A stretch of DNA of 64,000 nucleotides from RYN-230 sp963760405 (lineage in GTDB: Bacteria > Actinomycetota > Actinomycetes > Streptosporangiales > Streptosporangiaceae): positions 62,001 to 126,000 of the forward strand of contig CAVXCV010000002.1 in assembly GCA_963760405.1 (NCBI GenBank), in the 5' to 3' direction. The notes beneath the pieces were generated by a model, which made no database searches, was not told the DNA's origin, and saw nothing but the letters and a program-made list of their open reading frames with translations. Shown here in pieces: positions 7,666 through 17,217 of the stretch. Position 1 is the first letter of the stretch. The number at the start of each line of letters is the position of its first letter. Position numbers and translations under genes: made by a program.

Positions 7666-9713
7666 GTGAGTGAAATCACTGCTCTCCTGGCGAACTCTTC
7701 TTTCCGGACCCTGATCCTGGGCATCGATCAGGACGGACGGATCATCCAGCACGACCGCAGCGCGCCGGAAATCCTGGCGCTCGATCCCGTCTCGCTGGTC
7801 GGCGCGCACCTCGGTGACCTGATAGCAGGCCCCTCCCCGACCGAGTCCGCGCTGGACAACCTGATGGAGGCGGTCCGCGACGGGCGGGAGGCCACCGCGG
7901 TACTGCTCATCAGCACCCGGGAGGGCCTGGCGCCTGGAGTCCGTGGCCAGCGTGCAGCCGATGCACGGGGAGACGCCCGGGCTGGCCGCGCTGGCGGTGC
8001 TCCGGATGCCTGCGACCCGGCACGAGCGGTTCGTGGACCCGGCGCTGATGCGGCACTCGCTGCTGGACGACACCTTCCGCCAGATCGGGGCGACACTGGA
8101 CCTTGATCAGGTAGCCCGCGGCCTGATCAACATCCTGGTGCCGCATTTCTGCAACGCCGCAGGGCTGCTGGTGCTGGAAAGCGTCGCCGCGGGGGACGAG
8201 TTCCCGGTCAACCCCCCGGACGGCTCGCAGCTGCTGCGCCGCCTGGCGGTGGCGTCCGACGACGGCTCCCCCGGCTGGGACGCCGCGTTCCCCACCGGGG
8301 AGGTGCTGCTCTACCCGCCGGGAACGCCCTACGTCGAGTGCATGAGCACGGGCAAGCCGGTCCGCATCGCCAACGTGGACGAGGCCACGGCGGACAGCAT
8401 CGCCGAATCTTGGCTGCGCAGGCCGGTCAAGAAACTGCTGACCGGGAGCTCCATGCTGTTGCTGCCGCTGACCACCAAAGACAGCAACCTCGGCTTTTGC
8501 GTGTGCCTGCGGAAGGCCGGCGTACCGCCCGTTCGACGACTACGACCCCGAGATCGGCACAGAGTTCGCGTCCCGGGCCGCGATCTTCATCGACAACGCG
8601 CGGCAGTACTACCGGGAGCGCACCACGGCGCTGACGTTGCAGCGGAGCCTGCTGCCGACCGGCCTGTCCGCCCCCTCCTCGATGGAGGTCAAGCACCGCT
8701 ACCTGCCCGGCAGCAAGCTGATCGAGGTCGGCGGGGACTGGTATGAGTCGATCGCGCTGCCCGGGGCGCGCGCGGCCCTGGTGGTCGGCGACGTGGCCGG
8801 GCACGGGGTGCGCGCGGCCGTGACCATGGGACGGCTGCGCACCGCCATCCACACCCTGGCCATGCTGGAGCTGGCACCCGCTGACTCGCTGCAGCAGCTG
8901 AACGAGCTGATGACCTCCCTCGGCGAGCGCGAACCACATTTCGCCACCTGCGCCTACGCGCTGTACGACGCGGTCACCGGCAGCTGCGAGATCGCTTCGG
9001 CCGGCCATCTGCCGCCGCTGCTGGTCCGGCCGGACGGCACCGCCGAGTTCCTGGACCCCTCCCCCGCCCCGCCGCTGGGCGTCGGCGACTTCCCGGTGGA
9101 AAGCCGCACGTTTGAGATCGAGGACGACAGCCTGCTCGTGCTGTACACCGACGGGCTGGTAGAGGACCGTAACCGGGACATCGACGACGGCCTGAACTTC
9201 CTGCGCGACGTGTTCGTCGGGGACCTGTCCGGGCGCTCCCTGGACGACCTGTGCCGCAGCGCGCTGGCCGGGGTGTTCGCCGCCCAGCAGCGGGACGACA
9301 TCGCGATCCTGGTCGCCCGGCTCAGCCGGATCCCCGCGGACCACCACGCCACCTGGACCCTCCCGGCCGAGCTGACCTCGGTGGCCAAGGCCCGCAGCCT
9401 GATCCGCGAGCCGCTGCGGCGGTGGAAGCTGCAGGACCTGATCCCAGTCACCGAGCTGCTCGTATCCGAGCTGGTCACGAACGCCATCCGGTACGCGGTC
9501 GGGGAAGCCACGCTGCGCCTGGTGCTGGAGGGCACGCTGGTCGTCGAGGTGCTCGACAATTCCGCGGCCCTGCCCCGGCTGCGGCACGCCGGCCGGGACG
9601 AGGAATGCGGCCGCGGCCTGGAGGTGGTCAGCCAGTTCGCGCAGCGCTGGGGGGCCCGGCGGACCGCCACCGGCAAGATCGTCTGGTGCGAGCAGGCGCT
9701 GCCCTGCGATTAG
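7666..9713 (+). CDS. RsbU-type PP2C serine phosphatase with PAS, GAF and anti-sigma kinase-like domains; two frameshifts
   Basis: Stress-signalling phosphatase expected to dephosphorylate an anti-sigma-factor antagonist. Order: PAS-like domain (about 7666-7920), GAF (about 8040-8610), SpoIIE/PP2C catalytic domain (about 8640-9310; GGDWYES, VVGDVAGHG, YTDGLVEDR) and an RsbW-like HATPase (about 9350-9700; ELVTNAIRY N-box, GRGLEVV). As sequenced it is broken. The frame shifts near 7922 (GAGGGCCTGG; removing one G gives R-E-A-W-R-L-E-S) and near 8521 (GGCCGGCGTACC; removing one G joins RKAG to YRPFDDYD). Each break is one extra base, and the protein resumes at once. GTG 7666 is the likely start, but a well-placed GTG at 7629 in another frame raises the possibility of a third shift. 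Either a pseudogene or assembly errors. Confidence 0.75.
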
Positions 9714-9733
9714 GGCCCTGGGCCTGTTGCGGC

Positions 9734-10444
9734 TCAGGCCTCCTGGGGCGCTGCTCGGCTCATGCCGCGGGTGTCCTGCCGGATGGACAGCTTGCCGTGC
9801 TGCATGATCCCGACCCGCTGCGCCCGGCGCGCCACCGAGCTGTCGTGGGTGACCAGGACCAGGGTCAGCCCGCGCTCCCGCCACAAGCTCTCCAGCAGCG
9901 AGATGATCTCGTCCCGGGTGTCCTCGTCCAGGTTGCCGGTGGGCTCGTCGGCCAGCACCACCTTCGGCTCCTTGACCAGGGCGCGGGCAATGGCAACCCG
10001 CTGCTGCTGGCCGCCGGACAGCTCGGAGGGCAGGTGCCGCAGCCGCGGTCCGAGGCCCACGGTCTGCAGCGCGGCCGCGGCCCGGGCCTGCCGCTCCTGC
10101 GCCCCGATGCCCAGCGGCACCAGGGCGGTTTCCACGTTCTCCTGCGCGCTGAGCGTGGGCACCAGGTTGAAGGTCTGGAAGATGAACCCCATCGAGGCGG
10201 CCCGGACCCTGGTGACCTGGCTCTCCCGGAGCGCGGCCAGGTCCTGGCCGTCGAAGTCGACGATGCCGCTGGTGGGCCGGTCCAGCCCGCCGAGCATCTG
10301 CAGCAGCGTGGTCTTACCGTGGCCGGTCGGGCCCTGGATGGCCAGCCATTCCCCGTCCTCGATCACCAGGTCCACCCCGGCCAGCGCATCGACCGTGGCC
10401 CGGCCCTTCTGGTACCGCTTCGTGACGCCCGTCAGCTTGTACAT
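9734..10444 (-). CDS. ABC transporter ATP-binding protein, MacB/LolD type
   Basis: ATPase subunit (236 aa) of a MacB/FtsX-class ABC transporter, which powers efflux or lipoprotein/peptide movement by mechanotransmission rather than classic import. Walker A is GPTGHGKTT at 38-46 (His in place of the usual Ser/Gly), the signature is LSGGQQQR at 142-149, and Walker B with D-loop is VVLADEPTGNLD ending at 173, followed by the switch His in LVTHD. It lies 33 nt downstream of the permease gene on the same strand. There is no membrane-fusion protein next to it, which is common in actinobacteria. The transported substrate is unknown. Confidence 0.92.
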   Translation of the reverse strand: MYKLTGVTKRYQKGRATVDALAGVDLVIEDGEWLAIQGPTGHGKTTLLQMLGGLDRPTSGIVDFDGQDLAALRESQVTRVRAASMGFIFQTFNLVPTLSAQENVETALVPLGIGAQERQARAAAALQTVGLGPRLRHLPSELSGGQQQRVAIARALVKEPKVVLADEPTGNLDEDTRDEIISLLESLWRERGLTLVLVTHDSSVARRAQRVGIMQHGKLSIRQDTRGMSRAAPQEA

Positions 10445-10477
10445 GGTGTGCTGTGTTCCTCTCCGTCCGGCGTGTGC

Positions 10478-11983
10478 CTACTCGACCCGGGACAACGCGG
10501 CGGCGGGCCGTAGCCGGGCGGCCCGCCAGCCGCCGAACGAGCCAGCGATGAGGCCGCCGGCGATGGCCAGGACCACGGCCAGTGCCACGGCATTGAGCGT
10601 GACCGGGGCACTGAGGTGAACGGCCACGGTGTGGCTGGCGTCCCGGGCGATCGAGCTGAAGAACCCGCCTGGCCGGCCGGTACCGGTCCCGCCCGTGCCC
10701 GTGCCGCCGCCGCCCCCGCCGAAGCCGCCCCCGCCGGGGCCGAAGGCGCGCGCCCCGCCCGGGGTGGCCGAGCCGGTGGTCTGCCCGATCGAAGCGGTCA
10801 GCGGCGGGGACAGCCGGGAGACCAGGGCTGCCCCGGCCAAACCGAGCGCGACCCCGGCGACGCCGCCGATGACGCCGATGACGACCGACTCGCCCATCAC
10901 CTGGCCGACGATCCGGCGGCTGCGCCAGCCGAGCGCCTTGAGCGTGCCGAACTCCCGGACCCGGCGCGAGACCGCCGCCCCGGTCAGCAAGCTGGCCAGC
11001 AGGAACGCGGCGGCGAGGACGGCGATCGCCAGCCACTTGCCGAGGTTGTTGGCCAGGCTGGACGCACTGGCCAGGGACCCGGTCACCTCGCTGGCCAGGT
11101 CGCTGGAGTTGGTCACCGTGGCCGACGGCAGCAGCGCGGAGATCTCCTTGGATACCCCGCTGATGTTTCCGGCGTTATTGGCCGCCACGTAGATCGTGTT
11201 GACCTCGTTCGTCATTTTGGCCAGCGCCTGCGCGCGGCCCAGCGGGATGAAGGTGTCGGAGGAGTTATCCGAGGCGGGCACGCTGACGATGCCGATGACC
11301 TTGAAGCTGGTGCCGGCGATGGTGATCGTCGACCCGGTCGTGAGCTTGTTCGAGGTGGCGTAGTTGGAGTCCACCACGGCGACGTCGGAGTTGCCGTCCG
11401 AGCTGGTGAAGGTCCGGCCGGAGGACAGCTTCGCCGCGCTGAGCGGGCCGAGTTCGCCGTTGGCCAGGTCCACCCCGTCCACCGTGAACGTGGTGACAGT
11501 GAAGTTGGACCGGAAACTCCCGCCCCCTAGTCCGCCGCCGAAGCCGCCGCCGCTGGTGTTCACGGCGGGCACGGTCCCGGTGATCACCCGGTCGGTCAGG
11601 GTCAGCCCGCCGGCCGCGGCGGCCACGTTCTTCAGCCTGCTGATCGAGCTCACGTTCGCGGCGGTGAGGTTGCCCGGGCCGAACGCGGTCAGGTTGTCGA
11701 TGTGGATCTTGGAGCCAGCGGCTGGCCGGGTCCTCGTCCCGATCCGGCCGCCTGCGGAGAACCCGAACCCACCGCCAGATCCAGCGGATGGCGCCTTGGT
11801 CACGGTGATGTCCGTGCCCACCCCGTAGAGCGAGTGCAGCACGGCGCCCTGGGCGTTCTTGACACCGGTGGCCGCGGCGGTCACCGTGATCACCAGCCCG
11901 ATGCCGAGGGCCAGGCCGAGCGCGATGAAGATCGACTGCCGTATCCGCCGGCGCAGCTCGCGCCGGAGATAGGTAAAGAACAT
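10478..11983 (-). CDS. ABC transporter permease, MacB/FtsX type
   Basis: Permease of 501 aa with the MacB topology: one N-terminal helix (IFIALGLALGIGLVITV), a large extracytoplasmic domain (about residues 45-320), then three C-terminal helices with the FtsX core (VREFGTLKALGWRSRRIVGQV and the terminal GWRAARLRPAAALSRVE). The start is ATG 11983, preceded by GGAGGATCCTCC; the frame extends 8 codons further without support. Two glycine-rich stretches are unusual: GGGFGGGLGGGS in the outer domain and a longer Gly/Thr run between the last helices. It pairs with the ATPase at 9734-10444. Confidence 0.9.
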   Translation of the reverse strand: MFFTYLRRELRRRIRQSIFIALGLALGIGLVITVTAAATGVKNAQGAVLHSLYGVGTDITVTKAPSAGSGGGFGFSAGGRIGTRTRPAAGSKIHIDNLTAFGPGNLTAANVSSISRLKNVAAAAGGLTLTDRVITGTVPAVNTSGGGFGGGLGGGSFRSNFTVTTFTVDGVDLANGELGPLSAAKLSSGRTFTSSDGNSDVAVVDSNYATSNKLTTGSTITIAGTSFKVIGIVSVPASDNSSDTFIPLGRAQALAKMTNEVNTIYVAANNAGNISGVSKEISALLPSATVTNSSDLASEVTGSLASASSLANNLGKWLAIAVLAAAFLLASLLTGAAVSRRVREFGTLKALGWRSRRIVGQVMGESVVIGVIGGVAGVALGLAGAALVSRLSPPLTASIGQTTGSATPGGARAFGPGGGGFGGGGGGTGTGGTGTGRPGGFFSSIARDASHTVAVHLSAPVTLNAVALAVVLAIAGGLIAGSFGGWRAARLRPAAALSRVE

Positions 11984-12332
11984 GGAGGATCCTCCGGGAA
12001 TGCCCACGTCAGCCCCTGGCGGGCCGGGGCTGGCCCGAGGGGACTGCTGCTGAGCCGCGGACGCAGGTGGCCCGCGGGCGGATGCTGGCCCAGGAACATA
12101 CGTGCTGTGGCGTACCTGGCCGGCGCCCCTGTGCGCCGGGCCGCCTGATGTGCGCCAGGGTTGATACTGGCGCTCATTTCTCAGCAGATCCTGAAAGACC
12201 GCTGCGGGAACCCCGCAATCCCGGCCTCAATCCCGTCACGCCCCACTCCCGCCGCACTCACCAGCCCGCGGGCAGCTCCCCGCCCGCCCCGCCCCGCCCG
12301 GCCCGCCCGGGTCCGTTCATGCGGAATGACTT

Positions 12333-12401
12333 CTTTTCACGCGTTCCCTACGGACATTTTCGGACAAACCACTCGTGATCATGACTGGAACGCGTGAAGA
12401 G
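12333..12401. repeat. inverted repeat, 15-nt arms with one mismatch, 39-nt spacer
   Basis: Arms 12333-12347 and 12387-12401 pair over 14 of 15 positions, the inner 12 perfectly (TTCACGCGTTCC and its complement). The spacer is A/T-rich for this genome and repeats CGGACA. It lies about 350 nt upstream of the ABC permease start and beyond the hpnH terminator. A regulator site pair or a structured leader are both possible; no factor can be named. Confidence 0.4.
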
Positions 12402-12492
12402 TGGCGTGGCCCATGATCAATGTGACTGGCGATTCCGGTGTGACCGGTGGGAGAGCCGACCGCGGGGCGGGCCTCGGGCCGGGAACGCGGAA

Positions 12493-12524
12493 CGGCCGGG
12501 GCCCCATGACAGGGGTCCCGGCCG
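12493..12524 (-). terminator. hairpin terminator after hpnH (end of hopanoid operon)
   Basis: Arms 12493-12505 and 12512-12524 pair over 13 positions with one mismatch (a G-U type pair in RNA) around a 6-nt loop, starting about 20 nt past the hpnH stop. It is GC-rich with no clear T-tract, as is usual for actinobacteria. Confidence 0.6.
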
Positions 12525-12545
12525 CCGGAACAGGTACCAGGCCGA

Positions 12546-13550
12546 TCAGGTGTCGCGCATGGCGCGCAGGCCCTCGCGCAGGGAGCCCATGGTGGCCAGG
12601 ACGGCGGAGGGCTCGTAGCCACAGTGCGCCATGCAGTTCGAGCAGCGCGGGTCCTTGCCCCGGCCGTAGGAGTCCCAGTCGGTGGTCTCGATAAGTTCCT
12701 TGTACGTCTTCACGTACCCGTCGGACATCAGGTAGCAGGGCTTCTGCCAGCCGAGCAGCGAGTAGGACGGGATGCCCCACGCGGTACAGCCGAAGTCGGC
12801 CTTGCCCTCCAGGAAGTCCAGGAACAGCGGGGTGTGGTTCAGCCGCCAGCGCTTCCGGTTCCCGTCACCGAACGCCTTCCGGAACAGCTCCCTGGTCTCG
12901 GTCACGCCGAGGAAGTGGTCCTGGTCCGGCGCTTTCTCGTAGGCGTACGCGGGCGAGATCTGCATCTCGTCGATGCCCAGGTCGTCGTTGAGGTAGTTGA
13001 GCACGTCGATGACGGTCTGCGGGGTGTCGGTGTTGAAGAACGTGGTGTTCGTGTTGACCTTGAACCCGCGCTTCTTGGCCATCTTGATGGCCGCCACGGC
13101 CTCGTCGAACACGCCTTCCTTGCAGACCGACTCGTCGTGCCGCTCCTTCAGCCCGTCGATGTGCACCACCCAGGCGAAGTACGGCGACGGCTTGAACTTG
13201 TCGATCTTCTTCGGCATCAGCAGCGCGTTGGTGCACAGGAAGACGAACTTCTTCCGCTTGATCAGCTCGGCGACCAGCACGTCGATCTGCGGGTGCATGA
13301 GCGGCTCGCCGCCCGCGATGGACACCATGGGCGCGCCGCACTCGTCGATCGCGGCCAGCGCCTGCTCCACCGGCATCCGCTGCTTGAGCAGGGTGTGCGG
13401 CTGCTGGATCTTGCCGCAGCCGGCGCATTTCAGGTTGCAGGCGAACAGCGGCTCCAGCTCCACGAGCAGCGGGAACTTCTTGTTGCCGGTCAGCTTCTGG
13501 CGCATCAGGTAAGAGCCGATGCGCAGGCTCTGGCGCATGGACACGCTCAT
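12546..13550 (-). CDS. hpnH: adenosyl-hopene synthase HpnH (radical SAM)
   Basis: Radical SAM enzyme of 334 aa that adds the 5'-deoxyadenosyl group to diploptene, giving adenosylhopane, the first step to extended C35 hopanoids. The [4Fe-4S] cysteines are C38, C42 and C45 (ACNLKCAGCGK, the CxxxCxxC pattern). SIAGGEPLMHP is the SAM-binding GGEP motif. A Cys-rich SPASM-like tail contains RCSNCMAHCGYEPSAV, as in other HpnH proteins. It is the last gene of the operon; its ATG overlaps the stop of the hpnG-ispH fusion by 4 nt, indicating translational coupling. A hairpin follows the stop. Confidence 0.95.
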   Translation of the reverse strand: MSVSMRQSLRIGSYLMRQKLTGNKKFPLLVELEPLFACNLKCAGCGKIQQPHTLLKQRMPVEQALAAIDECGAPMVSIAGGEPLMHPQIDVLVAELIKRKKFVFLCTNALLMPKKIDKFKPSPYFAWVVHIDGLKERHDESVCKEGVFDEAVAAIKMAKKRGFKVNTNTTFFNTDTPQTVIDVLNYLNDDLGIDEMQISPAYAYEKAPDQDHFLGVTETRELFRKAFGDGNRKRWRLNHTPLFLDFLEGKADFGCTAWGIPSYSLLGWQKPCYLMSDGYVKTYKELIETTDWDSYGRGKDPRCSNCMAHCGYEPSAVLATMGSLREGLRAMRDT

Positions 13551-15118
13551 GACTGCCTAACCTCCTTGGGCAGGCTGAAACGGATGTTCTCAGTGGTGAT
13601 CACTCGTTCGCTGACCTCGACTGGCCCAAGCCCGCCGAGCGCCGCGATGATGTCGCCAACCACGGCCGGGGGCGCCGACGCGCCCGCGGTCACGCCGATC
13701 CGGGAAACCCCGGCCAGCCAGCTCAGCTCGATGTCGGATGGCCCGTCGATCAGGTACGCCTGGGTACCTGCCCGGCGGGCCGTCTCGACCAGCCGGACTG
13801 AGTTCGAGGAGTTCGCCGACCCCGCGACCAGCACCAGGTCGGTCTCAGCGGCGACCGCGCGGACCGCCTGCTGCCGGTTGGTGGTGGCGTAGCAGATGTC
13901 GTCGCTGCCCGGTGCCCGGGCCGCCGGGAACCGGTCCCGCAACGCCTCGGCGATGTCGGCCGCCTCGTCCGCGGCCAGCGTGGTCTGCATCAGGTAGGCG
14001 ACCTTCTCCGGGTCGTCCGGCCGCAGCGAGCCGACGTCCGCCGGGCTCTCCACCAGCGCCATCGCGTCCGGCGCCTCGCCCAGGGTGCCCACCACTTCCT
14101 CGTGGCCCGCGTGCCCGATCAGCGCGACCAGGTACCCGTCGCTGGCGAACCGGCGGGCTTCCGCGTGCACCTTGGCCACCAGCGGGCACGTCGCGTCGAT
14201 GGTACGCAGGCCGCGACGTTCCGCCTCGTCCCGGACCGCGGGAGCGACTCCATGCGCGGAAAACACCACGCAGGCGCCGTCCGGCACCTCATCGAGCTCA
14301 TCAACGAACACCGCGCCCCGGTCCTCGAGCCCGGCGACGACGTGGGAGTTGTGCACGATCTGCTTACGCACGTAGACCGGCGGCCCGTGTTGCTCCAGCA
14401 CGCGCTCGACGATCTCGATGGCCCGTTCCACCCCGGCGCAGAACGACCGCGGCCCGGCCAGCAGGATCTGGCGCTGCCCGGTCGCCGCGGCCCAGCGGGC
14501 CAGCGCTGGCCCGGCCGCCCGTAGCGAGCGGAGCGCGGCCAGCCCGCCGCCCAGGGCCCCGGGCCGCAGCAGCGGCCGGTCCGGGGTGTCGGAGACAGCG
14601 CGGAGCACGGCCAGGGGCCGGCCGTCGGCCGCCTGGGCCAGGGCTGCGGACTCCAGGTCGGCGACGACTGCGCCACCGGCTGCGAGCCGGGCCCGCTCGG
14701 CTCCGTGCACCAGGTGGTCAACGGAGATGACCCGGCCCTCGCGGACCGGCACCCCGGCCCGGCGCAGTTCCCCGGCCAGCAGCGGCCACGACGGCACGGG
14801 CCAGGTGCCCGTGCCGTCGCTGACTTCGGTGCCCACGACTAGGTCGCCGGGGCGCAGGTCGGCAGCCAGGCCACCGGCCGTGCCAGCGATCGCGAGCGCG
14901 CTGAACGGGCGTTCCCGCGCCGCCGCTGCCCACCGCGCGGCGCGCCTGGGCCCGTACCCGGTGGCCTCGACCGCCGCGGCGGGGAGGCCGCGCCGGACGG
15001 CCCGGGCCTCCAGCCGCATCGGCGCGGCCACAAGCAGGCCGGGGACCAGGGCCGGCGGGCTGGCGGGCGCCTGCGACGGCTGGCTGGCCGCGCGGCCGGG
15101 CACGACCGGGGCCCTCAT
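13547..15118 (-). CDS. fused HpnG-type nucleosidase/phosphorylase and IspH (HMBPP reductase)
   Basis: One 523-aa frame with two enzymes. Residues about 25-213 are a nucleoside phosphorylase/MTA-SAH nucleosidase-like domain of the HpnG type, which removes adenine from adenosylhopane: APMRLEARAVRR near 32, AIAGTAGGL near 76, and the ADLESAAL motif at 153-160 with catalytic-type E156. Residues about 217-523 are IspH/LytB, the iron-sulfur enzyme that makes IPP and DMAPP from HMBPP in the MEP pathway: the three cluster cysteines are C227 (FCAGVERA), C311 (DATCPLV) and C409 (CYATTNRQ). The linker is only a few residues. Both junctions, with shc and hpnH, are 4-nt overlaps, so the fusion sits inside a tightly coupled operon. 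Each half is complete; no frameshift is needed. Confidence 0.93.
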   Translation of the reverse strand: MRAPVVPGRAASQPSQAPASPPALVPGLLVAAPMRLEARAVRRGLPAAAVEATGYGPRRAARWAAAARERPFSALAIAGTAGGLAADLRPGDLVVGTEVSDGTGTWPVPSWPLLAGELRRAGVPVREGRVISVDHLVHGAERARLAAGGAVVADLESAALAQAADGRPLAVLRAVSDTPDRPLLRPGALGGGLAALRSLRAAGPALARWAAATGQRQILLAGPRSFCAGVERAIEIVERVLEQHGPPVYVRKQIVHNSHVVAGLEDRGAVFVDELDEVPDGACVVFSAHGVAPAVRDEAERRGLRTIDATCPLVAKVHAEARRFASDGYLVALIGHAGHEEVVGTLGEAPDAMALVESPADVGSLRPDDPEKVAYLMQTTLAADEAADIAEALRDRFPAARAPGSDDICYATTNRQQAVRAVAAETDLVLVAGSANSSNSVRLVETARRAGTQAYLIDGPSDIELSWLAGVSRIGVTAGASAPPAVVGDIIAALGGLGPVEVSERVITTENIRFSLPKEVRQS

Positions 15119-17085
15119 GCTGTGCCTGCCAGTCCGGCGGCCGCCAGGTACCGGCCGAGCGCGCTCACCGGGAAGACCAGCCGGTACAGGTGGTAGTTGA
15201 TGTAGAAGTAGCCGGGGAACCCGGTTCCGGTGTACAGCGGCTCATCCCAGGTCCCGTCGGGTCGCTGGTGCTCGGCGAGCCAGCGCACGCCCGCCTCGGC
15301 CGCGGGACCCGGGGGGCCCGCGGCGAGCAGCGCGAGCAGGGCCCACGCGGTCTGGGACGCGGTGGAGGCGCCCTGCCCGGCCAGCGCCGGGTCGTCGTAG
15401 GAGCGCAGGTCCTCGCCCCAGCCGCCGTCGGCGTTCTGGTGCTGCTCGAGCCAGGCCACCGCACGCTGGATGGCCGGCTTAGCGGCCGGCACCCCGGCCG
15501 CGATCAGCGCGGGCACCACGGCGCCCGTGCCGTACACGTAGTTGGCACCCCACCGGCCGAACCAGGACCCATCCGGCTCCTGCGCGCGGAGCAGCCAGAC
15601 CACGCCGCGGCGGGCAGCCCGCGAGACCGCCTGTCCTTCCGCGGCCAGCGCCTCGACCACGTGCGCGGTGACATCGGCGGACGGTGGGTCCACCACCGCG
15701 CCGAAGTCACAGAACGGCAGCTTGGTGACCAGGCGTGAGGTGTTGTCCGCGTCGAACGCACCCCAGCCGCCGTCCCGGGACTGCATCCCGGTGACCCAGC
15801 GCAGCCCGCGTTCCACCGCCGGGTGCCGCTGGCCATCGGGCGCCGGGCCGGCCACGCTGGTCCGGCGCAGCGCGAGCACCGCCTCGGCGGTGTCGTCGAT
15901 GTCCGGATAGCCGTCGTTGTCGAACTCGAAGGCCCAGCCGCCCGGCGGCAGCGACGGCCGGCGTACCTGCCAGTCCCCCGGGCCGGGGATCTCCTCGGCC
16001 AGCAGCCACCCGGCGGCCCGGGTCAGCGCCGGGTGGTCCGGCGGCAGGCCCGCGTCGGCGAGCGCGATGACGGAGAGCACCGTGTCCCATACCGGCGACT
16101 GGCACGCTTCCATCCGGCGCACCGGGCCGTCGGGGGTGTCCTCGTGGATGGTGAACCGGTCCAGTCCGGCCAGGCCACGCCGCATCACCGGGTGATCCAG
16201 CCGGTAGCCGAGCAGGTGCAGCGCGATCAGCGAGTAGACCCAGGGCGGCTGGATCCCGCCCCAGCAGCCGTCCTGCTCCTGGCGGGCGATGATCCAGTCT
16301 GCGCAGCGGCGCAGCGCGGCCCGGCGCACCGCCCGGACCGGCCGGGCCCGCGGCCCGTACCGCTCGGCCACGTGCAGTGCCCGGTCCAGCCCCCCGAACA
16401 CAGCTTCCCAGCCGGTCCGGCCCCTGGCCTGGTCCGACTTGCGGGCCGGGCGGACCGCTCCGGCAGCGGTATCCGCCCGGATCTCGTCCAGGCCGAAGGG
16501 GAGGGGCCGGACCGGGCGGAACGAGCCTACGACAGTCAGCGGCACAATCGTCTGCCGCGCCCAGCACGCCCAGTCGTAAACGTTGAGCGGGAACCAGGCC
16601 GGCAGGTAGACGAGCTCGGGTGGCATCACCGGCAGGTCGTCCCAGGACCACAGGCCGAACAGGGCGAGCCAGATCCGGGTGAACACCCGGGTGGCCGCGA
16701 TCCCGCCGCGCTCGGTGATCCAGCCCGCTGCCTGGGCCATCCGCGGCGCGTCGGCCGGATACCCGGCCAGCCGCAGCGCCACGTAGGCCTCGACTGTGGT
16801 GGACAGGTCGCCCGGGCCGCCGAGGTAATTGGCCCAGGTGCCGTCGCCACGCTGCTGTGAGGCGATCCAGCGGGCCGCGGCGGTGGTCTCTGCCTCGGTA
16901 CGGATGCCCAGGAACTCGCGGAGCAGCAGGTCCTCGGCGTCCATGGTCACGTTGGTCTCGAGCTCACCCTGCCACCAGCCCGGCTCGTGCTGCAGGCCCA
17001 GCAGGTGGTCCCGGGCGCTGGCCAGGGCAGCCTGCGCACTGGAAGCCACGGAGGCGCTGTCAGACCGTGCGTGTGTCACCGTCAT
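15115..17085 (-). CDS. shc: squalene-hopene cyclase
   Basis: Membrane-associated triterpene cyclase that folds squalene into hopene/diplopterol. 656 aa, normal for the family. The catalytic acid motif DxDDTA appears as DIDDTA at 395-400. Several QW-type repeats are visible (DGTWANYLGG, QDGCWGGIQPPW, DGGWGAFDADN, DGSWFGRWGANYVYG, DGGWGED), and the C-terminal GTGFPGYFYINYHLYR motif is typical of bacterial SHC. The stop overlaps the start of hpnG-ispH by 4 nt. The gap to the upstream polyprenyl synthase is 132 nt, the longest inside the operon, so an internal promoter is possible. Confidence 0.97.
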   Translation of the reverse strand: MTVTHARSDSASVASSAQAALASARDHLLGLQHEPGWWQGELETNVTMDAEDLLLREFLGIRTEAETTAAARWIASQQRGDGTWANYLGGPGDLSTTVEAYVALRLAGYPADAPRMAQAAGWITERGGIAATRVFTRIWLALFGLWSWDDLPVMPPELVYLPAWFPLNVYDWACWARQTIVPLTVVGSFRPVRPLPFGLDEIRADTAAGAVRPARKSDQARGRTGWEAVFGGLDRALHVAERYGPRARPVRAVRRAALRRCADWIIARQEQDGCWGGIQPPWVYSLIALHLLGYRLDHPVMRRGLAGLDRFTIHEDTPDGPVRRMEACQSPVWDTVLSVIALADAGLPPDHPALTRAAGWLLAEEIPGPGDWQVRRPSLPPGGWAFEFDNDGYPDIDDTAEAVLALRRTSVAGPAPDGQRHPAVERGLRWVTGMQSRDGGWGAFDADNTSRLVTKLPFCDFGAVVDPPSADVTAHVVEALAAEGQAVSRAARRGVVWLLRAQEPDGSWFGRWGANYVYGTGAVVPALIAAGVPAAKPAIQRAVAWLEQHQNADGGWGEDLRSYDDPALAGQGASTASQTAWALLALLAAGPPGPAAEAGVRWLAEHQRPDGTWDEPLYTGTGFPGYFYINYHLYRLVFPVSALGRYLAAAGLAGTA

Positions 17086-17217
17086 CGCTCCACCTCACCC
17101 CCGCCACGGGACTGTTCATCAGCCACCTCCGCCACGCAACCTTCACGGCTGCCATCACTGCCGCAACCAGTCATCCCTGCGTTGTCCGGTACCGCGGTCG
17201 GCAGCGACCGCGGTGGT

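Larger units (their letters stand above)
11984..12545. other. intergenic region between hpnH and the ABC transporter
   Basis: No gene is supported across these 562 bases; short plus-strand frames are rich in Pro/Arg with no family likeness. The region holds the hpnH terminator hairpin (12493-12524), a long inverted repeat in a relatively A/T-rich patch (12333-12401), and presumably the promoter of the leftward ABC transporter operon. Confidence 0.55.
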
